Assembly (NCBI GenBank): GCA_014650415.1
Contig: BMUX01000026.1
Span: forward strand, 22,716 to 86,715
Direction: 5' to 3'
DNA length: 64,000 nucleotides
Origin: Streptomyces spiroverticillatus
GTDB lineage: Bacteria; Actinomycetota; Actinomycetes; Streptomycetales; Streptomycetaceae
A program made the translations under genes and the position numbers. Position 1 is the first letter of the stretch; each line of letters starts with the position of its first letter. Positions 41,884 through 50,326 of the stretch are shown here, one piece after another. Below the pieces are notes generated by a model, which was not told the DNA's origin, did no database searches, and worked only from the letters and a program-made list of their open reading frames with translations.

Positions 41884-42581
41884 TATTCGGCGCCCGAAAG
41901 CTGTTGGGCGAAGTTGATCAGCTCGGTCTCGAAGAGGGCGCCGCTGTCGGTCACCGCCCAGGCCATGTGCCCGAAGATCTCCATCGCGATGATGCCGTAG
42001 AGCCTCGCCCACACGGCGAGGAAGGCGAAGACGACCGGCAGGTCCAGCCCTTCCTGGCCGTCGAGGTAGTCGCGGAGTCCGGGTGCGAGCCGGCCCTCGA
42101 TGAGCTCGACGGACGGGACCCGCAGGCCACCGCGGCGCTCCAGCTCCGCGATCTCCGCCAGGAAGGTGACGCCCACGCACGCGGGGGCGTAGTCGGGCTC
42201 GTCGGGGTCGGGGCCGTCTTCGCCGCTCTGCGGGGGTGGTCCGAGCATGAGGCCGAACTCCGCCCGGTGGTCCAGCCCCCAGGCCCGGAAGGCGCGCGCC
42301 ATCGCCATGATCCGCAGCAGCGGATCCCCGTCGGGCACGCTGTCGCGCGCCTTGGTGGTGGCCTCCCCCAGCTCCTTGAAGAGGTCGCTGCGCAGGCCCG
42401 CCACCAGCGCCTCCAGGTTCGGGAAGTACCGGTAGAGCGCCGAGGGCGTCATCCCCACCTCCCGTGAGATGGCACGCAGGGAGATGGCTGCGGGGCCCCC
42501 CTTGACCAGGAGTTCCCGGGCAACTTCCTTGATCTCCGCCACGGCGGAGGCCCGCCGCTTCTCACGCCAGTTCGTTGCCAT
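41871..42581 (-). CDS. TetR-family repressor of the ABC exporter
   Basis: 236 residues from ATG 42581 (GGAGTGGG upstream; ATG at 42620 is an alternative). N-terminal HTH: IKEVARELLVKGGPAAISLRAISREVGMTPSALYRYFPN. The C-terminal part resembles the TetR_C_13/WHG-like ligand domain. Divergent from the ABC transporter; the 132-bp spacer has a promoter-like TTGACA and an inverted-repeat operator. The expected behaviour is repression of export until the product or an intermediate binds. Confidence 0.92.
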   Translation of the reverse strand: MATNWREKRRASAVAEIKEVARELLVKGGPAAISLRAISREVGMTPSALYRYFPNLEALVAGLRSDLFKELGEATTKARDSVPDGDPLLRIMAMARAFRAWGLDHRAEFGLMLGPPPQSGEDGPDPDEPDYAPACVGVTFLAEIAELERRGGLRVPSVELIEGRLAPGLRDYLDGQEGLDLPVVFAFLAVWARLYGIIAMEIFGHMAWAVTDSGALFETELINFAQQLSGAEYSGS

Positions 42582-42635
42582 CCGTTGCCCACTCCATCGG
42601 GTCCGACCTTCGGCAAGCATTCCACGAGAACACCC

Positions 42636-42664
42636 TTGACACCAGAGTACACCGCATGCAAAGT
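42636..42664 (+). promoter_or_regulatory. Putative promoter of ABC exporter operon
   Basis: TTGACA (42636-42641) followed after 17 bases by CAAAGT (42659-42664), a weak -10. The operator at 42666-42693 begins immediately downstream, so a bound repressor would block transcription start. Confidence 0.5.
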
Positions 42665-42665
42665 G

Positions 42666-42693
42666 AACAGCGTTCTCGTTTAGGAGCGCTGTT
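42666..42693. promoter_or_regulatory. TetR operator: AACAGCG-N14-CGCTGTT
   Basis: Perfect seven-base arms at both ends, with further partial symmetry inward, 20 bases before the GTG of the ABC ATPase and 85 bases upstream of the divergent TetR ATG. Position and symmetry fit the site of the adjacent TetR protein. Confidence 0.7.
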
Positions 42694-42713
42694 TACCCGA
42701 TGAAGGTGCGAAT

Positions 42714-43706
42714 GTGAGTACGCAAACCCAGGCACCCGCCGGTTCCGGCCGGCCGGAAGCAGTCACGACAACGCCCGCAATCGAGATCAGCGGGCTCACC
42801 AAGACCTACGGCGGCGCGGACACTCCGTCCGTCGACAACGTCTCCCTGTCGGTCCCGGCCGGCACGGTCTTCGGCTTCTTAGGTCCCAACGGCGCCGGGA
42901 AGACGACGACCATCAAGATCCTGTCCGGGCTGCTCGCGGCCTCCTCGGGCAAGACCCTGCTCAACGGCTACGACGTCACCCGTCAGCGGGCGGCGGCCAT
43001 GCAGCAGTTCGGTGCGGTCCTGGAGGGCTCGCGCAACGTCTACTGGACGCTCTCCGCCTGGCAGAACCTGCTGTACTTCGGCCGGCTGAAGGGCATGACC
43101 GCGGCCCACGCCGCCGCCCGCGCCGAGGAGCTCCTCAAGGGCCTCGACCTGTGGGAGCGCCGCGAGGAGAGCGTCGGCGGGTACTCGCGCGGCATGCAGC
43201 AGAAGGTCGCCGTGGCCGCCGCCCTGATCGCCGACCCGCCCATCGTGCTGCTGGACGAGCCGACCATCGGACTGGACGTCGAGGCGACCCGTACGGTCAT
43301 GGAGTGGATCCGCACCCTGTCGCGGGAGCGCGGCAAGACGGTCCTGCTCACCACCCACCAGATGAACGTGGTCGAGGAACTCTGCGACCGGGTGGCCGTG
43401 ATCCGCAAGGGCAAGGTCATCGCGGACATGTCGACCGACCAGCTGCTGTCCCAGTTCCGCGAACGGGACGCGTACGAGGTGCGCATCGAGGGCGACCTGC
43501 CCGAACTGTCGCTCCCGCCGAACTTCACCGCCCGCCGGGTCGACGACACCACGATCGTCTCGGGCCGCGTGAGCGACCCGCAGGAGGTCTACACCCTCGT
43601 CGACCGGCTGCGGGACCAGCGTGCCGTGGTGCAGTCGCTCGCCCAGGTCCAGCCGGACCTGGAGGACGTCTTCATGGGTCTCATCAAGGGGCCCGCCCAT
43701 GACTAG
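42714..43706 (+). CDS. ABC exporter ATP-binding subunit (DrrA-like)
   Basis: 330 residues from GTG 42714 (GAAGGTG site; the overlapping ATG at 42712 would stop at once). Walker A GPNGAGKTTT, a signature-like YSRGMQQKVAVAAAL, Walker B IVLLDEPTIGLD and the switch LLTTHQM. The C-terminal extension is typical of DrrA-type antibiotic exporters. It pairs with two permease genes immediately downstream and is the most likely self-resistance/export system of the cluster. Confidence 0.95.
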   Translation: MSTQTQAPAGSGRPEAVTTTPAIEISGLTKTYGGADTPSVDNVSLSVPAGTVFGFLGPNGAGKTTTIKILSGLLAASSGKTLLNGYDVTRQRAAAMQQFGAVLEGSRNVYWTLSAWQNLLYFGRLKGMTAAHAAARAEELLKGLDLWERREESVGGYSRGMQQKVAVAAALIADPPIVLLDEPTIGLDVEATRTVMEWIRTLSRERGKTVLLTTHQMNVVEELCDRVAVIRKGKVIADMSTDQLLSQFRERDAYEVRIEGDLPELSLPPNFTARRVDDTTIVSGRVSDPQEVYTLVDRLRDQRAVVQSLAQVQPDLEDVFMGLIKGPAHD

Positions 43707-44556
43707 CACCGCGTCCCCCGCCGTCGTACGGCCGGTCCAGCCCGTGCGTACGGACTGGAAACTGACCCCGCTCAGCGCGCTGCGCATCCTGCGGGCCGAG
43801 GTCCGCAAGGGGCTGCTGTCCCAACTGGCCCACCCCATGGGCCACATCATCATGCTGGTCATCAGTACGGTGCTCTACCTGGGCATGCAGTACGTGATGG
43901 GGCAGGGCACGCTCCGCAGGGAGCTGATCCCGCAGACGCTCGTGGCCATCAGCGGCTACTGGTTCCTGCACTACGGCAGCCTGGTGATGGTGGCGGACCT
44001 CGTCGAAGAGAAGCGGGGCGGCACGTACGCGCAGAGCCAGATGTCGCCCGCGCCGCCCTGGGTCTTCATGCTGGGCCGGCTGGTCACCGCATCCCTGGCG
44101 GGTCTCGCGGTGGCCGTGGTCGCCACGCTCGTACCGATGCTGGTGACGGGCGTGACGATTCCGCTGAACGCCGCCGCGCTGGTGCCGTACGCGCTGGTCG
44201 TCGTCAACGTGCTGGCGTTCACCTTCGTGCTGGCCGCCGTGGCCGTCAGCTCGCCCATGGTCGGTGCGCTGCACTCGCTGTTCACGTCGCTGGTCATCCT
44301 GCTGAACGGTTCGATGATGCCGCTCGCGCTCTACCCGGACTGGCTGGCGGTGGTGGCCCGGTTCCTGCCGACCACGCTGGGGGTCGAGGCGACCACGAAG
44401 GTGCTCTTCGACGGGAAGTCCCTCGGGGACATCTGGTCCGAGGGAACGCTGCCGTGGCTGCTCGCCTACACCCTTGCGCTCGTCCTCTTCGGAGGATGGC
44501 TCTTCTCCCGAAACCACCGCCGCGCCGTGCGTGACGGCCGGCTCGGCCAGTACTGA
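43699..44556 (+). CDS. ABC-2 type permease, first of two
   Basis: 285 residues, ATG 43699 overlapping the ATPase stop by eight bases. Six predicted membrane spans starting near HPMGHIIMLVISTVLYLGM, with LYPDWLAVVARFLPTTLGVEA before the last spans, the ABC-2/DrrB pattern. It forms the membrane channel together with the next gene. Confidence 0.92.
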   Translation: MTSTASPAVVRPVQPVRTDWKLTPLSALRILRAEVRKGLLSQLAHPMGHIIMLVISTVLYLGMQYVMGQGTLRRELIPQTLVAISGYWFLHYGSLVMVADLVEEKRGGTYAQSQMSPAPPWVFMLGRLVTASLAGLAVAVVATLVPMLVTGVTIPLNAAALVPYALVVVNVLAFTFVLAAVAVSSPMVGALHSLFTSLVILLNGSMMPLALYPDWLAVVARFLPTTLGVEATTKVLFDGKSLGDIWSEGTLPWLLAYTLALVLFGGWLFSRNHRRAVRDGRLGQY

Positions 44557-44574
44557 AACGAGCGGTGACCGATC

Positions 44575-45438
44575 ATGACGACGCTCACTCCGACAGCCGA
44601 CCGCGCAGCCCCGGCGAACATCGCGCAACGCCCGGGCGCCGCCACCTACTTCAACGGCTTCCGCAACGAAGTGCACAAGGGCCTGCTGAACTTCAGGGCC
44701 GGGTGGCGCGAGGTCGTCATCCAGATGATCACCTTCCCGGTCTTCTTCCTGCTGCTCGTCCTGTTCATGGGACGCGGGCAGTTGCGCGACGAGTTCCTCC
44801 TGCCGGGCCTGCTCGGCATGGTCTCGCTCACCTTCATCCACGAACAGGTGAACCGGGCCTTCTGGAGCTACCTCGGCGACATGCAGTCCGGCGTGCTGGA
44901 ACAGACGTACCTCACCCCGTTGCCCTCCTGGACCCTCATCCTCGGACGGCAGGTGGCGGCCGTCGTCTCGGCGCTGCCGAGCGCGCTGGCCGTCCTGCTG
45001 GTGGGGGTGATCACCATCGAGGTGCGGGGCGGGGACACCCCCTTCGACGTACAGATCCTGCTGCCCGTCGCGTCCATCGTCCTGGGCACCTGCGGACTCG
45101 CGCTGATCCTCTGCGGCCTGACGCTGGTGTACAAGCGCATCCAGATCATCACGCAGTTCTCGATGGCCGTGTGGTTCATCGCGGGAGGCACCTTCGTCCC
45201 GCTGAGCAACATGCCGGACGTGACGGCGTTCCTCAGCCGGCTGCTCGTACCGATCGCGCCCGGCCTGGAGGCCATCCGCGACATCCTCGTGGGCGGTGAC
45301 TCACTGCTCGGCCTGACCACCGGGTGGGGCCTGTGGTGGGTGATCCTCCAGCCCGTCGTGCTCATCGGGATCGGTGTGGTCCTCTTCGGCCGCCTGGAGC
45401 GGGTCGCCAAGCGCCGGGGAACCCTCGGCCGGTACTGA
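44575..45438 (+). CDS. ABC-2 type permease, second of two
   Basis: 287 residues, ATG 44575, 18 bp after the previous gene. Six predicted spans; RAGWREVVIQMITFPVFFLLLVLFMG at the first and the ABC-2-typical GGTFVPLSNMPDVTAFLSRLLVPIAPGLEAI. Sequence differs from the first permease, so the exporter is probably a heterodimer. Followed by a strong hairpin. Confidence 0.92.
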   Translation: MTTLTPTADRAAPANIAQRPGAATYFNGFRNEVHKGLLNFRAGWREVVIQMITFPVFFLLLVLFMGRGQLRDEFLLPGLLGMVSLTFIHEQVNRAFWSYLGDMQSGVLEQTYLTPLPSWTLILGRQVAAVVSALPSALAVLLVGVITIEVRGGDTPFDVQILLPVASIVLGTCGLALILCGLTLVYKRIQIITQFSMAVWFIAGGTFVPLSNMPDVTAFLSRLLVPIAPGLEAIRDILVGGDSLLGLTTGWGLWWVILQPVVLIGIGVVLFGRLERVAKRRGTLGRY

Positions 45439-45446
45439 CCGGCACG

Positions 45447-45474
45447 CCCTCGGCCGGTACCGACCGGCCGAGGG
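45447..45474. terminator. Bidirectional terminator between ABC and NRPS operons
   Basis: CCCTCGGCCGGT (45447-45458), four-base loop, exact complement 45463-45474. Sits between convergent operon ends (45438 plus, 45528 minus). Confidence 0.85.
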
Positions 45475-45527
45475 CCCCCAGACCTCCGGGCCTCGGAGCA
45501 CGGTGCCCGTTGCCTCGGCCTCGCCGT

Positions 45528-48500
45528 TCAATCCCCCGCGACGGCAAGCCAGCGACCGACCCGTTCTCCGATGGTCCGGAGCCCGCCGTCTGACACGATC
45601 GAGTAGTGGTCCCCCTCCAGGACCTCCACCTCGGTCCGCGGGCACAGCGCCCGCCAGTCGGCGCCCGGCCCCTGCGAGTCCCCCTGCCCCGTCCCCGCGA
45701 CGAACAGCAGGGCAGGCACTTCGCAGGGGCCGGGGCGATGTCCGCCCAGCACCGCGAGGTTGTGGGCGTGCGTACCGGCCAGCCTCGCGAATTCCTCGCC
45801 ACCGATCTCCGGAGGGAGCAGCCCGTGCCTGATCGCCGCGTCCCTGGCCGCGCCCGCCTCGTCCCCCGCACCGGCCCGGCGCAGCTCCTGCGCCAGGCCG
45901 GCGGGGGGACGGCCGCCGGCCAGATCGGCCAGGAACTCGAAGTAACCCTCGGCCACGGTCCGCGGCGACCGGCCCTCCCCCACCAGGCTGTCGATCATGA
46001 ACACCCGGCAGTCGTGGCCCTCGGCGCTCAGCCGACGGCCCACCTCGTACGCCAGCACACCGCCCATCGACCAGCCGCCCAGCAGGTAGGGCCCCTCGGG
46101 CACCAGGGCCAGCAGCTCCTCCCGGTAGGCGGCGGCCATCGACTCCAGGTCCGGTGCAGCCGACTCGGCTTCCCCCTCCACGAGTTGGCGGCTCTGGAAC
46201 GCGAGCACCGGCCCCGGCCAGAAACGGGCCAGCGGGAGATAGCTGGTGACCGAGCCGCCCACCGGATGGAAGAGGACGAGCCCGGGCCCGCCGACCTCCC
46301 TTCCTTCGGAGAGGCGTACGGCGCAGGAGACCGGGCGGGCGTCGCCGTGCACGGCCCCGGTGAACTCCCGCAGGGTCGGGGACTCGAAGATCCGGCCGAA
46401 CTGGATCTCCGCCCCGAGCTCCGCGCGGACCCGGGTGACCAGGCGCAGCGCCAGCAGGGAGTTGCCGCCCAGGGCGAAGAAGTCGCTGTCCGGGCCGACC
46501 GGGCCCGCCTCCAGCAGTTCCTCCCAGAGTTCGGCGACGCGGCGGGACACCTTGTCGTCCGGGACCGGCGTGCCCGGCAGCGGCACGTCCCGCACCGCCG
46601 CCTCTTCCACCCGTGCGGGATCGACCTTGCCGTTGGCGGTCAGCGGCAGCCGTTCCACGATCCGCAGGTCCCCCGGGACCATGTACGACGGCAGGTGTTC
46701 CCGCAGGTGCCGCCGGACGTCCGCGGCCCGTGCCACAGCGCCGTCGGCGGCGACCACCAGGGCCACGAGCCGGGGCCGGTCCGGCGCACCGGCCGTCGTG
46801 ACGGCGCACTCCCCCACGGCCGGATGGCTGCGCAGCGCGGCCTCCACCTCGCCGGGTTCCACCCGGAAGCCCTGGATCTGGACCTGCCGGTCCTCGCGGC
46901 CCAGGAATTCGATGGTGCCGTCGGGCCAGTAGCGGCCCAAGTCGCCCGTCCAGTACAGGCGTTCACCCGTGCGCGGGTGCCGGACGAACCGCTCGGCGGT
47001 GCGCCCGGGGTCCTTGGCGTAGCCCTGCGCCACTCCCGCGCCGCCGATGTGGATGCGGCCGGTCGCCCACGGCTGCCTGACCTCCATGGCGTGGTCGAGC
47101 ACCCGCATGGTCTGCCCGCTGAGCGGCCTCCCGTACGGAATGCTCCGCCAGGCGGGGTCGACGCGGTCGATTTCGAAGATGTTCGACCAGATGGACGCCT
47201 CCGTGGCGCCGCCCAGTCCCAGCACCCGCACGTCGGGCCAGAGCGCGCGCATCCGGTCCGGCAGCGACGTGGGGATCCAGTCCCCGCTGAGCAGGAAGGC
47301 CCGCAGGGGCGGCGGCTGGGTGCCCGGCCGGCCCGCGAAGACCTCGACCAGCATCTCGGCGAGGGCCGGCACGGAGTTCCAGACGGTGACGCGGTTCGCG
47401 CGTGCCGCATCGGCCCATGCCTCGGGGTCGGGGTGCTCGCCGGCCTGCGGCAGCACGAGTGCGGCACCGGCCGCCAGGGTGCCGAACACGTCCCAGACCG
47501 ACAGGTCGAAGCTGAGGGAGGAGATGCCGAACACCCGGTCGTCGCAGACCAGACGCAGTCGCCGGTTGAGGTCGGCGACGGTGTTCAGGGCGGCGGCGTG
47601 GTCGATCATGACGCCCTTGGGGGTGCCGGTGGAACCCGAGGTGTGGATGACGTAGGCCAGTTCACCGACGTCGCCCCGCGGCGCCTCGGGGACCCGGTCG
47701 GTGGCCTCGACCTGGTCGACGTACAGCACGGGCAGTCGCCCGGCGAGGTCCCCCTCCGGTGTCCGGTGGGACTGGCACAGTGCGGCCCGGGCGTCCGTGG
47801 CGTCGAGCAGTTGCCCGATGCGTCCGGCGGGCAGGGCGGCGGACACGGGGCAGTACGCGGCGCCGCTGCGCAGTACGCCGAGCACGGCCGCGACCTGCTC
47901 CCAGCCCTTGTCCATGACGACGGGCACCACGTCGCCGCGGCCGATCCCCCGGTCGCCCAGCCACACCGCGACGGCCCGGGAGACCGCCTCCAGTTCGCCG
48001 TAGGTGACCGTGCGGTGCGCCGTCAGGATCGCCGGGCCGGACGGGCGTTGTGCGGCCCGCGCGAGGAAGCCGTCCTCCAGCCGTCCGCGGGGCGGGGCCT
48101 GCGTCGGCCGGTTCAGCGTCTCGACCAGCTCCCGGTGTGCCGCGCCCGGGAGTTCGGGTGCGGACTGCGCCGCGTTCGGCGACGTCAGGGACTCCAGCAG
48201 GGTGCGGTAGGCGTCGAACATCGCGTCGGGGAGCCCTGCGGGGAACGCGTCGTCGACGATGTCCCACACGCACTCGACTCCTCCGTCGGGGGCTCCCATG
48301 ACCTGCTGGTCGATCAGGACCTGGGGGGTGCGCAGCGCGGTGTTCAGCTGTCGGCACACTCCTCGGCCCTTCGCGGGCCGCCGCGCCGGGCCCAGCATGC
48401 TGTTGAAGACGTACGGCAGCGAGGCCCGCGAGGTCCAGCCGCGGCGGGCCGCCAGCTCCCGGGTGACCCGGATCGCGCTGACGTCGGAGTGTTCCAGGTC

Positions 48501-49505
48501 CTTCCAGAGCCTCTTCTGGAGCCGGGCCGCGCGGGCGAAGAAGTCCTCGTCCTGCGCCAGGTCGACCTCCAGGGGCAGGGTGGCGCTGAACTGGCCGACG
48601 ACGCCCGCCGCTTCGGAGTGCCGGAGCACCCAGTTCTGGTGCAGGACGTTGAGGCAGAACGCCGGGTCGGCCGCCCAGGACCCGAGGACCTCGGCGTACA
48701 CGTGCAGCAGGCCGGTCGTGGGGAGCACCCGGTGGGCGCGCAGGGTGGCGCAGAACCGCTGCCACTGCTCACGGCTCAGCCGGACCGAACGCCGGGTGAG
48801 GCGGCCGGACTCGATGCTCCCGGCCGGGCGGGCGAGCGGCAGCCGGGGGGCGGGCGGCAGCGAGTCGAGCCGTGCCTCCCAGTAGTTCCACTGCGCCCGG
48901 CCGTCCTCGGTGTCCGTCCGTGCGTCACGGGCCCGCACACAGGTGCGGAACGTGCCGGGCACCGGCGCGAGGGCGGCGTCCGGGTCCTGCTGGAGCTGCC
49001 ACCACTCGTCCTGGAGCAGGCGGGTGCTCGCCGCGTCGAGAAGCAGCAGGCTCATGGCGAAGTGGATGCGGGTGCGGTGCGGCCGGATGCGGTGGGCGGT
49101 GATCTCGAACAGTGGCCAGTCGGTGGGGGCCGGGCCCTGGTCCCGCATCCGTTCGCGGGTGCGGGACAGGTGCGCCTCCTGTTCGCGCGCCGGCAGTCCC
49201 GTGAGGTCCTCGAAGTGCAGGCGGAACGGGGGGAGTTCGCCGGTGTCGCAGACCCGTTGGACGCCCTCTTGCGTGATCACGGTCCGCAGGGGCTCGTGGC
49301 GGGCGATCAGGGCGTCGACGGCGCGTGCCGCCCGCTCGGGGTCGAACCCCACCAGGTCGATCTCGGTGTAGAGGACCGGCCGGAATCCGCCGAGTTCCAT
49401 CAGCGGGCTGGAGCCGACCAGGTACGCCTCCTGGAGGTCGGTCAGCGGGAACTCCGTGTCGGCGGCGGGCCGGGCGTCGTCGGGGTCGGGTCGGTGCGCG
49501 TTCAC
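45528..49505 (-). CDS. NRPS, Cy-A(Cys-like)-PCP-TE (NRPS3)
   Basis: 1,325 residues from GTG 49505; start and type II TE stop overlap (GTGA). Cy-type domain 18-455 (FPLTDLQEAYLVG, SLPYVFNSML, RTPQVLIDQQ). Its DxxxxDxxS motif reads S152LLLLD157AAS160, so the first catalytic Asp is Ser. A domain about 470-965; specificity residues read DLWNLSLIW, one step from the cysteine code DLYNLSLIW. PCP S1016 (LGGNS). TE about 1072-1325 (GWSMG, S1146; H1300). No N-terminal docking domain, unlike the other two NRPS genes. As a TE-bearing last gene it is a candidate for chain release. Whether it makes a thiazoline with the altered motif is open. Confidence 0.95.
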   Translation of the reverse strand: MNAHRPDPDDARPAADTEFPLTDLQEAYLVGSSPLMELGGFRPVLYTEIDLVGFDPERAARAVDALIARHEPLRTVITQEGVQRVCDTGELPPFRLHFEDLTGLPAREQEAHLSRTRERMRDQGPAPTDWPLFEITAHRIRPHRTRIHFAMSLLLLDAASTRLLQDEWWQLQQDPDAALAPVPGTFRTCVRARDARTDTEDGRAQWNYWEARLDSLPPAPRLPLARPAGSIESGRLTRRSVRLSREQWQRFCATLRAHRVLPTTGLLHVYAEVLGSWAADPAFCLNVLHQNWVLRHSEAAGVVGQFSATLPLEVDLAQDEDFFARAARLQKRLWKDLEHSDVSAIRVTRELAARRGWTSRASLPYVFNSMLGPARRPAKGRGVCRQLNTALRTPQVLIDQQVMGAPDGGVECVWDIVDDAFPAGLPDAMFDAYRTLLESLTSPNAAQSAPELPGAAHRELVETLNRPTQAPPRGRLEDGFLARAAQRPSGPAILTAHRTVTYGELEAVSRAVAVWLGDRGIGRGDVVPVVMDKGWEQVAAVLGVLRSGAAYCPVSAALPAGRIGQLLDATDARAALCQSHRTPEGDLAGRLPVLYVDQVEATDRVPEAPRGDVGELAYVIHTSGSTGTPKGVMIDHAAALNTVADLNRRLRLVCDDRVFGISSLSFDLSVWDVFGTLAAGAALVLPQAGEHPDPEAWADAARANRVTVWNSVPALAEMLVEVFAGRPGTQPPPLRAFLLSGDWIPTSLPDRMRALWPDVRVLGLGGATEASIWSNIFEIDRVDPAWRSIPYGRPLSGQTMRVLDHAMEVRQPWATGRIHIGGAGVAQGYAKDPGRTAERFVRHPRTGERLYWTGDLGRYWPDGTIEFLGREDRQVQIQGFRVEPGEVEAALRSHPAVGECAVTTAGAPDRPRLVALVVAADGAVARAADVRRHLREHLPSYMVPGDLRIVERLPLTANGKVDPARVEEAAVRDVPLPGTPVPDDKVSRRVAELWEELLEAGPVGPDSDFFALGGNSLLALRLVTRVRAELGAEIQFGRIFESPTLREFTGAVHGDARPVSCAVRLSEGREVGGPGLVLFHPVGGSVTSYLPLARFWPGPVLAFQSRQLVEGEAESAAPDLESMAAAYREELLALVPEGPYLLGGWSMGGVLAYEVGRRLSAEGHDCRVFMIDSLVGEGRSPRTVAEGYFEFLADLAGGRPPAGLAQELRRAGAGDEAGAARDAAIRHGLLPPEIGGEEFARLAGTHAHNLAVLGGHRPGPCEVPALLFVAGTGQGDSQGPGADWRALCPRTEVEVLEGDHYSIVSDGGLRTIGERVGRWLAVAGD

Positions 49506-50326
49506 GGTCGCCTCCCAGCGAATACGGGGCCCAGCAGCGGCAGTTCGGCGGCGAGTGCCGCCAGGACCTGCTCGTGGGCCTCCTCGTGCAGGTAGAAGTG
49601 GCCGCCGTCGAACATCCGGATCTCGCAGGTCCCGGCCGTACTCTCGCGCCAGCCCGCCAGTTCGGCCGGTGTCGTCAGGGCGTCGTCGCGTCCGCCGAGG
49701 ACCGACACCGGGCAGTCCAGGGGGCGCCGGGCACGCCATTGGTACGTCTCCGACACGGCGAAGTCGGCCCGGACCATGGGCAGCAGTGCCGCGAGGGCCG
49801 CGGGGCTGTCCAGGACCGCGGCGGGAGTGCCGTTCAGCTCCCTCAGGTGGGCCACGAGGTCGGGCGTCGGTGCGTCGTGCACCCGTGGTTGGCGCGAGGG
49901 CAGGTGCGGGGCCCGGCGGCCGGACACCAGCAGCCGGCCGGGCTCGCGCAGCCCGCGCTCGCGCAGCGTGTGGCTCAGTTCGTGGGCGATCAGCGCGCCC
50001 ATGCTGTGGCCGAACCAGGCGTGCGGCCGGTCCAGCAGGGGCTCCACCGCGTTGGCCAGTGCGTCGACGAGTGTGTCGAGCCGGCGGTGCGGGGTTTCGC
50101 GGAAGCGGTTCTCGCGGCCGGGCAGCCGGATCGCCACGACGTCGACGGCCGGGGCCAGTCGCTGTGCCCAGGCCCGGTACAGGGCCGCCCCGCCGCCCGT
50201 GTGCGGCAGGCAGAACAGCCGTACCGGAGCCTCTTCGCTGGCCGCCCACCGTACGCACCAGGCGTTGTGGGGAGCGGGCTGCGCTCCGGTGCGTCCGGTG
50301 CGGAGACCCGCTGCTAGGTGCTCCAT
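49502..50326 (-). CDS. Type II thioesterase
   Basis: 274 residues, ATG 50326, overlapping the GMC gene by 13 bp. Alpha/beta hydrolase with LFCLPHTGGGAALYRAWAQRL, the nucleophile motif WFGHSMGALIAHEL and the late histidine in GGHFYLHE, the standard editing thioesterase of PKS/NRPS clusters. It removes aberrant acyl groups from carrier proteins. Confidence 0.95.
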   Translation of the reverse strand: MEHLAAGLRTGRTGAQPAPHNAWCVRWAASEEAPVRLFCLPHTGGGAALYRAWAQRLAPAVDVVAIRLPGRENRFRETPHRRLDTLVDALANAVEPLLDRPHAWFGHSMGALIAHELSHTLRERGLREPGRLLVSGRRAPHLPSRQPRVHDAPTPDLVAHLRELNGTPAAVLDSPAALAALLPMVRADFAVSETYQWRARRPLDCPVSVLGGRDDALTTPAELAGWRESTAGTCEIRMFDGGHFYLHEEAHEQVLAALAAELPLLGPVFAGRRP

